From assembly GCF_004000605.1 (NCBI RefSeq), contig NZ_CP018911.1, positions 1,054,001 to 1,118,000 of the forward strand: a stretch of DNA of 64,000 nt, in the 5' to 3' direction. This DNA is from Glycocaulis alkaliphilus (GTDB lineage Bacteria > Pseudomonadota > Alphaproteobacteria > Caulobacterales > Maricaulaceae). Shown in pieces: positions 17,701 to 27,000 of the stretch (within the stretch, counting starts at the first letter, position 1; each line of letters begins with the position of its first letter). Both the position numbers and the translations under genes were made by a program. The notes beneath the pieces were generated by a model, which saw only the letters and a program-made list of their open reading frames with translations, was not told the origin of the DNA and made no database searches.

Positions 17701-19521
17701 ATGACCCGAATATCAGATGATGAACTGGAGGACGGGAGCCAGAAGCTCGACTATCTGGCGAGTTTCCGCCTCCTGCTTCGCTATGCGGGTGGGGCGCGGA
17801 AGACCTTTATTGGCGCGATCCTGCTGGCGACGTTCGCAATTACGGCCGAGCTGGTCCCTGTGTGGTCCGTCTACCAGATCGTTACCGCCGCTTTCACCGG
17901 CGCATTGAGCTGGTCGTTTGTCTTGCTGCATACGGCTCTGGCAGTTGGCGCCATCTTGATCGGGTTCGCCGCCATGGGGCTGGCACTGGGGCTCTCCCAT
18001 ATCGCCGCGTTCGACGTGATTTATCGTCTGCGCCTGGGGATCGCGCGGCACATGGCCCGGTTGCCGCTTGGCTATTTCGCGGACCTGCCGAGCGGTGACG
18101 CCAAGAAGATGGTCATCGACGAGCCCGAGAAAATGGAGCTGATTTTCGCCCATGGCCTGCCGGAAAGCATAAGCGCGCTTGCGACATGGCTGGCTGTCTC
18201 CGTCTGGCTGTTCGTGGTCGACTGGCGGATGGCCATCGCAGCGATTCTGACGACGCCCATCTCGTTCGTGCTGCTGAGCATCGCCGTCGGCGGCGCGAGC
18301 AAACGCGCCGCAGCCTTCCAGTCCGCCGGCGCGCGCATGAATGCCTCTGTGGTTGAGTATCTGGCGGGCATGCCGGTGGTGAAGATATTCAACCGGACGG
18401 GAGACAGCTTCGCCGAAACCAGCGCAGCCGTGCGCGCTTACGTGGACGTCGTTACGGCTTGGGCGCGGGAATATCTCCCGCTTGGCGGCGCCTTTTATAC
18501 GCTGGTGTTGGCCAATATCGTCATCATTCTGCCCGTTGGCCTTGTTCTGCTGCATTTGGGCGAGATTGATCTGCCGACATTGCTGCTGTTTGTCATTCTG
18601 GGCGCCAATTACAGCCAGCCTCTGATCAAGCTGTTCAACCAGTATCACACGATTGCCCATATCAGCATGGGCTCGACGCTTGTGGGCCGCTTGCTGGATG
18701 AAGCGCCGCAAGCCGATACGGCGCGCCAGCTGACGCTGCCAGATCATGACGTCACCTTCGACGCGGTGAGCTTCGGTTATGGTGAGCGCGACGTGCTTCG
18801 CGATGTGAGTTTCACCGCGAAGGCAGGGGAGGTGACAGCGCTCGTCGGCCCGTCAGGCTCGGGCAAGACCACGATCGCGAGCCTGATTCCCCGCTTCTGG
18901 GACGTGCGGACTGGCCGTGTGACGATTGGCGGGATTGATGTGCGCGACATCAGCCTTGATCAGTTGATGGACACGGTCGCCTTCGTCTTCCAGGACACCT
19001 TTCTGTTTTCGGACACCATCGCGGCCAATATCCGCTTTGGAAATCCCGGCGCCACCGATGAAGAGGTCGAGGCGGCGGCCAAAGCCGCCCGGGCGCATGA
19101 CTTCATCATGGCGCTGCCACAGGGCTATGACACGCCGCTGGGTGAGCGGGGCGGATCCTTGTCGGGCGGCGAGCGCCAGCGCATCGCCATCGCACGGACA
19201 ATCCTGAAGAACGCTCCGGTGATCGTGCTCGATGAAGCAACGGCGTTCGCTGACCCGGATAATGAGGCGGCTATCCAGGAAGCCATTGGCGCGCTGACCG
19301 CCGGGCGCACGCTGATCGTGGTCGCCCATCGCCTCCACACCATCGCCGATGCAGACAGTATCCTGGTGATTGATGGCGGCCGGATCTCCGAAAGCGGACG
19401 CCATGAGGCGCTCACCGCCCGCGGCGGTCTTTATGCCTGGCTATGGGAGGATTATGTCAACGCGCAGGCCATTGCGCTTCGCCCGTCTCACCCGGGCGGC
19501 TCGAAGGGAGCGGAGCAATGA
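17701..19521 (+). CDS. Exporter-fold ABC transporter, IrtA/YbtP-like (iron uptake)
   Basis: A 606-residue half-transporter: six membrane helices (about residues 30-320) fused to an ATPase domain (about 350-590). Walker A is GPSGSGKTT, the signature is LSGGERQR, and Walker B is VIVLDEATAFADPDNE. The phrase DEATAFADP is typical of the YbtP/IrtA/siderophore-transporter subgroup, in which an exporter-like fold works as an importer. The stop overlaps the start of the second half-transporter (ATGA), so the two probably form a heterodimer. A Fur-like site upstream and iron-uptake genes downstream support a ferric-siderophore role. The substrate is inferred, not shown. Confidence 0.88.
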   Translation: MTRISDDELEDGSQKLDYLASFRLLLRYAGGARKTFIGAILLATFAITAELVPVWSVYQIVTAAFTGALSWSFVLLHTALAVGAILIGFAAMGLALGLSHIAAFDVIYRLRLGIARHMARLPLGYFADLPSGDAKKMVIDEPEKMELIFAHGLPESISALATWLAVSVWLFVVDWRMAIAAILTTPISFVLLSIAVGGASKRAAAFQSAGARMNASVVEYLAGMPVVKIFNRTGDSFAETSAAVRAYVDVVTAWAREYLPLGGAFYTLVLANIVIILPVGLVLLHLGEIDLPTLLLFVILGANYSQPLIKLFNQYHTIAHISMGSTLVGRLLDEAPQADTARQLTLPDHDVTFDAVSFGYGERDVLRDVSFTAKAGEVTALVGPSGSGKTTIASLIPRFWDVRTGRVTIGGIDVRDISLDQLMDTVAFVFQDTFLFSDTIAANIRFGNPGATDEEVEAAAKAARAHDFIMALPQGYDTPLGERGGSLSGGERQRIAIARTILKNAPVIVLDEATAFADPDNEAAIQEAIGALTAGRTLIVVAHRLHTIADADSILVIDGGRISESGRHEALTARGGLYAWLWEDYVNAQAIALRPSHPGGSKGAEQ

Positions 19522-21320
19522 ACCCGTCTGCAAATGCCTCACAAACAGCTGCGGCCGCCAGCGAAGTTCGCTCCGATCTGGACAGCCTGAAGCGCATCTG
19601 GGCGCTGGCGGGACCTCAGCGCGGCAAGGTGCTGCGCGGCATCGCGTTCCGCTTTGCCCAGTCATTATCGCTTGGCCTCGCGTTCGGCGCCCTCATCTGG
19701 GTTGTGACCGGGCTGGCAGATGGCCGCCCGCTGAGCTGGGTCTGGATCGCGCAGGTCACCGGTATTGTCGCGCTGTCCCTCGGCGGACAGATACTGTTCG
19801 GCTATCTCTCCGTCACGCATAGCTGGCTTTCCAGCTATCAGCTGGCGGGCGGTCTGCGCCTGTCCATCCTCGACCGGCTCCAGCGGCTGCCAATGGGCTT
19901 CCATCTGTCCAGGCACAAGGGCGACACGGTGGCGGTGCTGACCACCGACATGGAGATGCTGGAGAGTTTCATCTCCGACGCCCTGCCGCGGATCGCACAA
20001 GCCTTCGGCCTGCCGGTGATCGTGCTGGGATACCTTTTCTGGCGTGACTGGACAGTGGCGCTTGCAGCGCTTGCGTCGATAGCGGTAGCTGCGCCGGTCT
20101 TCCTCTGGTCCAGCCGCCGTCTGGCCAAGCTCGGCATCCGCCGCCAGGACATGCAGGCCGAGGCCGGGGCGCGCATGATCGAATATGTCCAGGGCATGGC
20201 CGTCATCCGCGCCTTCAACCGCATCGCCAAAGGCCAGGAGAGTTTCCTTGATGCGCTCAGGGATTTCCGCGACATTTCCGTGCGCATGACCGCCCAGCTC
20301 TCGATGCCGCTCGTCCTGTTCGGCGCCCTGCTCATGCTCGGCGCGCCTCTGGTCTTCGTCGTCGCCAGCGCGCGCTATTTTGCAGGTGATCTCGACGCCG
20401 GGACGCTGACGGCCGCGCTGGTGCTTGTTTTCTCGGTCTACACGCCCTTGCTGGGCCTGATCGCGGTCATGGAACTGACGCGGATGGCGGACGCATCGCT
20501 GACGCGTATCGACCGCATCATGACCGCCGAAACCCTGCCCGAACCGGCGCAGCCGAAAGCGCCGCAGGGTTTCGCCGTCACTTTCGACGACGTGAGCTTC
20601 AGCTATACGCCCGGCGCGCCGGTGCTGGAGAAGATCAGCTTCACCGTGCCGGAACGCACCATGACGGCGATCGTCGGCCCGTCAGGTTCTGGCAAGAGCA
20701 CCATCCTCAACCTGCTGCCCCGCTTCTGGGACGTGAGCGCCGGCCGCATCACCATCGGCGGCGGTGATATCCGCCAGATCAGCGAAGCGCAGCTCAACGC
20801 ACTCATCACAGTGGTTTTCCAGGACGTCTATCTCTTCGCGGGGACGATCTTTGACAATATCGCCTTTGGCCGGGCAGGGGCGAGCCAGGACGAGGTCGAG
20901 GCCGCCGCCCGCGCCGCCCGCGCGCACGATTTCATCACCGCGATGCCGGACGGCTACCACTCCCGCGTCGGAGAAGGCGGAACAACCCTGTCAGGCGGGG
21001 AGCGTCAGCGCATCTCGATCGCCCGCGCCATCCTCAAGGATGCGCCAATTGTGCTGCTTGATGAATCCACCGCGGCGATCGACCCGACCAATGAGCGCGC
21101 GATCCAGGAGGCTCTGGCCCGCATGGTGGCTGACAAGACTCTCATCGTTGTGGCGCACAAGCTGTCTACCATCCAGTCGGCCGACCAGATTCTCGTGCTC
21201 GACCGGGGAGAGATCATCGAACGCGGCGATCATGAGTCATTGCTGGCCCTGAACGGACGCTACAATACGCTCTGGAGTTACCGGGCGCAGGCAGCCCGGT
21301 GGCGCGTCGGGCAGTCATGA
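19518..21320 (+). CDS. Exporter-fold ABC transporter, IrtB/YbtQ-like
   Basis: A 600-residue half-transporter and second half of the heterodimer. The start at 19518 (ATGA overlap with the upstream stop) gives MNPSANASQTAAAA; a longer frame lies inside the previous gene. It has six membrane helices, then an ATPase with Walker A GPSGSGKSTILNLLPRFWD, signature LSGGERQRISIARAIL and Walker B IVLLDESTAAIDP. Together with the preceding gene it resembles YbtPQ/IrtAB iron-siderophore importers. Drug or peptide export cannot be excluded from the fold alone. Confidence 0.88.
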   Translation: MNPSANASQTAAAASEVRSDLDSLKRIWALAGPQRGKVLRGIAFRFAQSLSLGLAFGALIWVVTGLADGRPLSWVWIAQVTGIVALSLGGQILFGYLSVTHSWLSSYQLAGGLRLSILDRLQRLPMGFHLSRHKGDTVAVLTTDMEMLESFISDALPRIAQAFGLPVIVLGYLFWRDWTVALAALASIAVAAPVFLWSSRRLAKLGIRRQDMQAEAGARMIEYVQGMAVIRAFNRIAKGQESFLDALRDFRDISVRMTAQLSMPLVLFGALLMLGAPLVFVVASARYFAGDLDAGTLTAALVLVFSVYTPLLGLIAVMELTRMADASLTRIDRIMTAETLPEPAQPKAPQGFAVTFDDVSFSYTPGAPVLEKISFTVPERTMTAIVGPSGSGKSTILNLLPRFWDVSAGRITIGGGDIRQISEAQLNALITVVFQDVYLFAGTIFDNIAFGRAGASQDEVEAAARAARAHDFITAMPDGYHSRVGEGGTTLSGGERQRISIARAILKDAPIVLLDESTAAIDPTNERAIQEALARMVADKTLIVVAHKLSTIQSADQILVLDRGEIIERGDHESLLALNGRYNTLWSYRAQAARWRVGQS

Positions 21321-21431
21321 TTAACGCTGCACCGAGTTCGGTCCGCTCTCAAAAATCAGGTGGGGTATAGAAGGGGCTACGATCGGCACCACGCCCCGCT
21401 ACCGCATCCTTGCCTGTAAGCGCTGAGGTCC

Positions 21432-21463
21432 GGGAGCCCAGCAACCGCCTGTTGCCCGCTCCC
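21432..21463 (+). terminator. Terminator-like hairpin downstream of the ABC pair
   Basis: GGGAGC (21432-21437) pairs with GCTCCC (21458-21463), and inner GCAAC pairs with GTTGC. It is followed by ATCGTTT, a weak T-run. It would separate the ABC operon from the receptor operon. Confidence 0.4.
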
Positions 21464-21667
21464 ATCGTTTCCGGAGTGGCCGAAAAGCCGTGACGCCGCC
21501 CCGTTTTACGACGGGCGGGCGTGCTCGCGTGCCAGCAATCAGCCGCACTTGGCCGCTTTCAAACAGGCAGTTTGCCGGCAAGGTTTTCTGCTGGACCTCG
21601 CCTTGCGGTCATAGATGCAGCATCCGGGCTGCATCGGTCTGCCCTCCTGACCTCGACTCTCTCCGGT

Positions 21668-21703
21668 GCAATGTTATTACATTGCGAAATGTTATCACAT
21701 TGC
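21668..21703. promoter_or_regulatory. Two abutting Zur boxes
   Basis: Two 18-base palindromes lie directly end to end: GCAATGTTATTACATTGC (21668-21685) and GAAATGTTATCACATTGC (21686-21703). Both match the proteobacterial Zur consensus core ATGTTATNACAT with G and C at the outer ends. They lie 33 bases before the receptor start codon, where a bound repressor would block transcription. They do not resemble the Fur-like sites elsewhere in the window. Confidence 0.85.
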
Positions 21704-21735
21704 AGGCGTGCGATGCACGGGGGATGAGGGACGAT

Positions 21736-24012
21736 ATGATTAGAAAGTTCAACCTTTTAGGTGGATGCGCAATGCTCGCCCTGGCGAGTTCTCCCGCGTT
21801 CGCAGGTACGGATGGGGCCGCGGAAAACGAGGATATTAGCCGGTATCTCGAAACGATCGTGGTGACAGCCACCCGGATGGAAGAGCGGATTTTCGATGTT
21901 CCCGTCTCCGTTTCGGCCATCGACCGCAACCAGATCGAGCGTACCGAGACCAGCACTTTGCGCCAGCTTTACCGCTACATGCCTGGCGTGGACGTCGTCC
22001 GCGACCGAAGGGGCAGGGCCGGGGACGCCAACATTCAGATCCGGGGCATTGGCGGCCGGCGGGTGCTGATGCTGGTCGACGGCGTGCGGCTTCCCGACGG
22101 TTTCGGCGCCGCTGGCATATCCGATCAGGCGCGCGGCAAGCTTGATGTCGAGGCGATCCAGCGCACGGAGGTGGTCCGCGGACCATCCTCGGCCCTCTAT
22201 GGCAGCGACGCTTTGGGGGGTATCGTCGCCTTCAGAACGAAGCGGCCCGGTGATATTCTTGATGAAGGCCAGACGTTCGGTGGTGCGGCAGGCGCCGGCT
22301 ATGACAGCGCGCATGAGAGCTGGTTTGTCACAGGCGATCTCGCAGGCCGGACGGGGCCTGCCGCCGGGTTGATTGGTTTAACCTATCGTCAGGCGTCGGA
22401 GCTGTCGAACAACCACCCTGATTTCAGGCCGGATCCGCAGTCCATCGAAGCATTCAACCTGCTTGCCCGCGGGGAGTTCGACGCAGGACGCGGGCATCTC
22501 TTTGCCGCCACAGCCGAGTGGTTCGTCAGCGAGGTGGAGACAGACAGGCTCTCGGCCAACGTGGCTGTCGGCCCGCCCCCAATCCGGGTGTTTGACGCGA
22601 ATACTGGCGATGACCGTTCTGAACGGTGGCGGCTGGGCGGTTCCTGGCATTGGACTCCGGAGGGCGGTGGCTGGGTCAGCCGCGCTCAGGCCCAGATCGA
22701 CTATCAGGAAAGCCGGACCGAGGAGTACTCGACCTTCACCGTAACCACGGTGGGAATGGGTCCGCCGCAAACCCTCGCACGTGAGGACCGGCTGGATTTC
22801 ACTCAGGAGCAGTGGAGCAGCACCGGTGATGTCCTCATCGAGCCGCCCCACGTCCCGTGGTTGAGCTTGGTTGCCGGCTATGAATGGGTCCGCAAGGAAA
22901 CCGGGCAGTTCGATGACAAGCTTCAGCGCAACACGGTGACAGGCGTGGAGAGCCAGGTCGTGGAAGGCGACACTTATCCGCGAAAACTCTATCCGGACAC
23001 GACGACCAGCATGTATGGCCTGTTCGGTCAGGCGCGGATGGAGCTGTTCGACGGCCGTCTCGTGGTTACCCCGAGCGTACGGTTTGACAGGTATGAACTG
23101 GATATTTCACCCGACGCGCTGTTCGACAATGCCAATGTGCTGGGGTTCCAGCCGGTAGGCTTGCGCGAAACCGCCATCACACCGCGTCTGGGTGCCATCT
23201 GGCGCGCGACAGGGCAGATAAGCCTGTTCGCCAACTACGCCGAAGGATTCAGGGCGCCCGGTCCCGAGCAGCTCAACCGGATCGGGCGGGTGCCTGTCGC
23301 CACTTTCGTGCACGATTTCCTGCCCAATCCGGATCTGGGACCGGAGCGGAGCCGGGGCTGGGAGTTTGGCGCACGGGGCGCGTGGCGTGCCCTGTCTGCT
23401 GAACTGGCGTTGTACGAGAACCGGTACTCTGATTTCATCGATACCGCCCTGATCGAGTTCATTCCTGCTGGCACGATCGGCAACCCGCTGGCGATACGCC
23501 GCTTCCAGTCGGTGAACGTTGACAGCGTGCGGATACGCGGCGTGGAGGCCAGTGCGGCGTTGGATGTCGGCGCTGTTCTCACGGGCGCCGACGGGCTGGT
23601 GCTGCGCGCCGCTGGCTCATGGTCGGAAGGCCGTAACCGCACCGCTGACCGTCCGCTCAACAGCGTCCCTGCGCCCCAGGCGGTGGTCGGCCTGAGCTAT
23701 GATGCGCCCTCGGCGCGGTGGGGCGCGGAAGGGCATGCAACGTTCGTGGCTGAGAAGGACGATGTGGCGCCCATAGAAAGCCAGGGACAGGTAGTCCCCC
23801 ATGTCACCCAAGACGGCTACGCCACACTCGATCTGTCGGCCTGGATCGGTATCGGAACGAACGCACGGGTCAATCTGATGGTCTCCAACGTGTTCGATCA
23901 GCGCTATTGGGAATGGCCCGATCTGGTCAACCTGCCTGCGACCGATGCCAGCCTGGGGCGGTATACGGCGCCCGGGCGCACCGTGGCGGTCAGTCTGCGC
24001 ACCCGCTTCTAG
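21736..24012 (+). CDS. TonB-dependent receptor with heme-receptor signature (HmuR-like)
   Basis: A 758-residue outer-membrane receptor. The ATG at 21736 follows GAGGGA at good spacing and yields a signal peptide ending SSPAFAG; ATG 21724 is an alternative. The TonB box ETIVVTATR lies near residue 37, the plug follows (IRGIGGRRVLMLVDGV, VVRGPSSALYGSDALGG), then a 22-strand barrel ending in RTRF. It carries FRAP (from F505) and NPDL (from N531) with a His (H526) between them, the arrangement typical of HemR/HmuR heme receptors. Upstream palindromes are of Zur type, so zinc rather than iron may control it. It leads a five-gene operon with a CobN-like protein. Confidence 0.92.
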   Translation: MIRKFNLLGGCAMLALASSPAFAGTDGAAENEDISRYLETIVVTATRMEERIFDVPVSVSAIDRNQIERTETSTLRQLYRYMPGVDVVRDRRGRAGDANIQIRGIGGRRVLMLVDGVRLPDGFGAAGISDQARGKLDVEAIQRTEVVRGPSSALYGSDALGGIVAFRTKRPGDILDEGQTFGGAAGAGYDSAHESWFVTGDLAGRTGPAAGLIGLTYRQASELSNNHPDFRPDPQSIEAFNLLARGEFDAGRGHLFAATAEWFVSEVETDRLSANVAVGPPPIRVFDANTGDDRSERWRLGGSWHWTPEGGGWVSRAQAQIDYQESRTEEYSTFTVTTVGMGPPQTLAREDRLDFTQEQWSSTGDVLIEPPHVPWLSLVAGYEWVRKETGQFDDKLQRNTVTGVESQVVEGDTYPRKLYPDTTTSMYGLFGQARMELFDGRLVVTPSVRFDRYELDISPDALFDNANVLGFQPVGLRETAITPRLGAIWRATGQISLFANYAEGFRAPGPEQLNRIGRVPVATFVHDFLPNPDLGPERSRGWEFGARGAWRALSAELALYENRYSDFIDTALIEFIPAGTIGNPLAIRRFQSVNVDSVRIRGVEASAALDVGAVLTGADGLVLRAAGSWSEGRNRTADRPLNSVPAPQAVVGLSYDAPSARWGAEGHATFVAEKDDVAPIESQGQVVPHVTQDGYATLDLSAWIGIGTNARVNLMVSNVFDQRYWEWPDLVNLPATDASLGRYTAPGRTVAVSLRTRF

Positions 24013-24031
24013 CGGGAGAAGGAGAGGGGCG

Positions 24032-27000
24032 ATGATCCGGCGGATCGTGTGGGCAGGTGGCGGTGCCATTGTGCTGGCTGGCCTGCTGGCCGGGGCCTGG
24101 TTCGCCCTGCAGGCCTATGTGCTCCCGACCCGGGTGGTGCTGGTCAACTACCCGGGATTTACCGCCGCGCGCATCGCCTCGGAGGCCGAAGGACAATGGG
24201 TGCGCGTGGAATCCGTCCCGCTGGAGTCAGTGGAAAGCGGGCGCGGAGCGGCACTCGTTGTGGTGTTCGGCCGGGGTGTGTCCCTTGATGCCGGCCAGCA
24301 GCGCGCGCTGCGATCCATGGCGCGCTCGGGTAGCGCGGTTTATGTGGAGGCACCCACCGATCCCAATACTGACGTTACCAGCGTCACCGGCGAGCGGCTG
24401 GACCGTATCGGCGCGTATCTGGCATTCGGCGGCGGGCCTAACTACCGCAATCTGCTCGCTTATGCGCGCCGCGAACTCGATGGCAAATCAATCGCGGCTG
24501 CCGAGGCCGGGCCGCCTCAGCCCATCCCACGTGACGTGCTGTTCGTGCGTGACAGTGATGAGGTGTTTGAAAGTGTGGAGGCGTTCAGGGCCCGTGAAGG
24601 TGCCCGCCCGGCCCGCGAGCCTGCGGGGCGGCGACTGGCCCTCGTCACCAGCGTGCCAGGCCCTTTCAACGCCAACCGTGATCATATAGATGCGATCATC
24701 AGCGTGTTTGAGGAGCGGGGCCATGAGGTCTACCCCCTGGCTAGCGCAACCCGGCGGCTTGATTTCCTGCGCGAGATCGACCCCGCCGCAGTGATCTACA
24801 TGCCCCATGGCGCGCTCACCATTGATCAACGCGACGAGGCGATCGCCTGGCTTGCCGAGAACGACATACCTCTTCTGACCCCGGTCAGTGTGTTCGAACT
24901 TCACGATGACTGGATCGATGATCCGCGCGGCCTGTCCGGATCGTTGTTGAGCATGAATGTCGTCCTGTCCGAACTTGACGGCGGCGTGGCTCCGTTCGCC
25001 ACTGTGGCCCAGTTTCCGGGCGAGGACGGGCTGGCGATCTTCGAGGCCGTCCCTGACCGCCTCGCGCGCTTCGCCGAGCGGGTGGAACGCTACCTGACGC
25101 TGAAGGATCAGGACAATGCCGACAAGCGCGTCGCCATATTCTTCCTGAAGGGTCCAGGAGAAGGTGCGATGAGCGCAGCCAATATGGAGGTCGCGCCCTC
25201 GCTTCATAATTTGCTGCTTGCCATGCGCGAGGCGGGATACGATCTCGGCGATCTGCCGGGCGACCCGGCGGTGTTCGAGGCCATGGTGATGTCCCAGGCG
25301 CCCGTGCTGGGCTCCTATGCGGCTGGCGACATGGCCCGGTGGCTGGCAGAAGATGCTTCTGAATGGGTAGAGGCCGCCGACTATGCGCGGTGGTGCGAAG
25401 AGTTGCTGGGCGCGGTGATGTGCGCCCGCGTCGACGCCGAGCATGGCCCGGCGCCGGGGCGCTACATGGTCTCGCGTGACCGCTCTGCCCTGGCGGTCGC
25501 CGCTGTGAGGTTCGGCAATGTCGTGATCCTTCCCCAGCCGCTGCCCGGTATCGGGGAGGACGAGTACCGTCTGATCCACGGCGCGGAAACCGCTCCTCCC
25601 CACCCCTATGTGAACGCGTATCTGTGGGCACGCGAGGGCTTTGGGGCCGACGCCCTCATCCATTTCGGCACGCACGGCAGCCTGGAGTTCACGCCCGGCA
25701 AGCAGGTGGCGCTGTCGGGACGCGACTGGCCGGATGCGTTGATAGGCGATCTGCCGCACGCCTATGTCTACACAATGAACAATGTAGGCGAGGCCATCAT
25801 CGCCAAGCGCCGGGTCTACGCGGCCATCCTGTCGCACCTGACCCCGCCCTTCTCCGAAAGCGGCCTCACCGACGAGCTGGGCGCCCTGCAGCGCGCGCTC
25901 GATGGGCTGCGCAGGGCAGAGGGCGCGACCCGCGCCGAACGGGAATCAGAGGTGCGTGAACTGGCCGGCCGGCTCGAGCTCACCGGAGCGCTGGCCCTGC
26001 CCGTGGACGGCCCCTGGAGCGACCGGGACCTCCTTACCCTCGCCAATTTCGTGGAGGGCCAGGAGACGGCCCGGATCACGCTGGGCCTTTATACGTTGGG
26101 AGCGGGCTATCCCGGCGACCGGCTGGCGGAAACCGCCCGGCAGATCGCCGCCCCTGCCTTGGCCGCTGCTCTGCTGGAGCTGGACCGCAGCCGGGGGCTG
26201 GATGTATCCGGGGCCGAGGCGGACGAGACGCTGTTCCGTGCCCGTTACCGCACCCGCGCCGATGCTGCTGTAGATGCAGTCATTGGCGGCGCCGATCCCG
26301 CCGGGGAAATCGCACGAATTGTTAGTTCTGATGAACGGGCGCGCGCCGTCGAACTGGCCGCCGCGATGGCAGGACCAGGTGAAGGGGCGCTGGTGCGTGG
26401 CTTTATCGGGCTGGGCGGCCCGCGCGGGCGGGGTGCGCCGCAGGAAGAGACACGGGGGGTAGAACGCGCCACGCTGCTGGCCTTGCTCGCTCCGGTGATG
26501 GCGGATCCTGACAAACGCGAGCTGGTTGAAAGCTGGCGCTCCGAGCAACAGCTTTCGCGGGCGCTGGACGGGCTGGATCCCGAGCGCCGGGCCCGCGCCG
26601 AAACGGTGGCCCGTGCGATCCCGGCCATGGCCCGCGCCTTGCGGCTGACGGCTGAGCCGGACATGCGCGCCCTGCTTGAGGCGCTGCGGACACCCGATAC
26701 GCAGGCAGAGTTCCGCCGCCTTCTGGATCATCCCGCTCTGGAGGCCGAAATTGTCTCTGCCCGTCAGGAACGGCTGGCGGATGTAGGGGCGGCCGCACTT
26801 GATCCTGAACGCAGGACGTGGCTGGAAAGAGCGCAGGCGGACGATTTTGCAAACACGCTGACCGGACTGGACGATGCGGTTCTTTCCGAAGTGGAGACAG
26901 CCTTGGCCTTCTACGTGCGCACGGGCGATCTGGAGGCCGGGCTTCGCGCTGCGGGCGCGGATACGCAGACCCGCCGTGCCGTGCTCTCCGGACGCGAGGC

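Larger units (their letters stand above)
21321..21735. other. Intergenic region with hairpin and Zur-type operator
   Basis: A 415-base gap between the ABC pair and the receptor operon. It holds a terminator-like hairpin (21432-21463) and the double Zur-type palindrome (21668-21703). No convincing gene is present. Confidence 0.6.

Noticed and set aside
24488-25837. A 449-codon minus-strand reading frame.
   Set aside because: It is a shadow of the CobN-like gene, with a composition typical of antisense frames.
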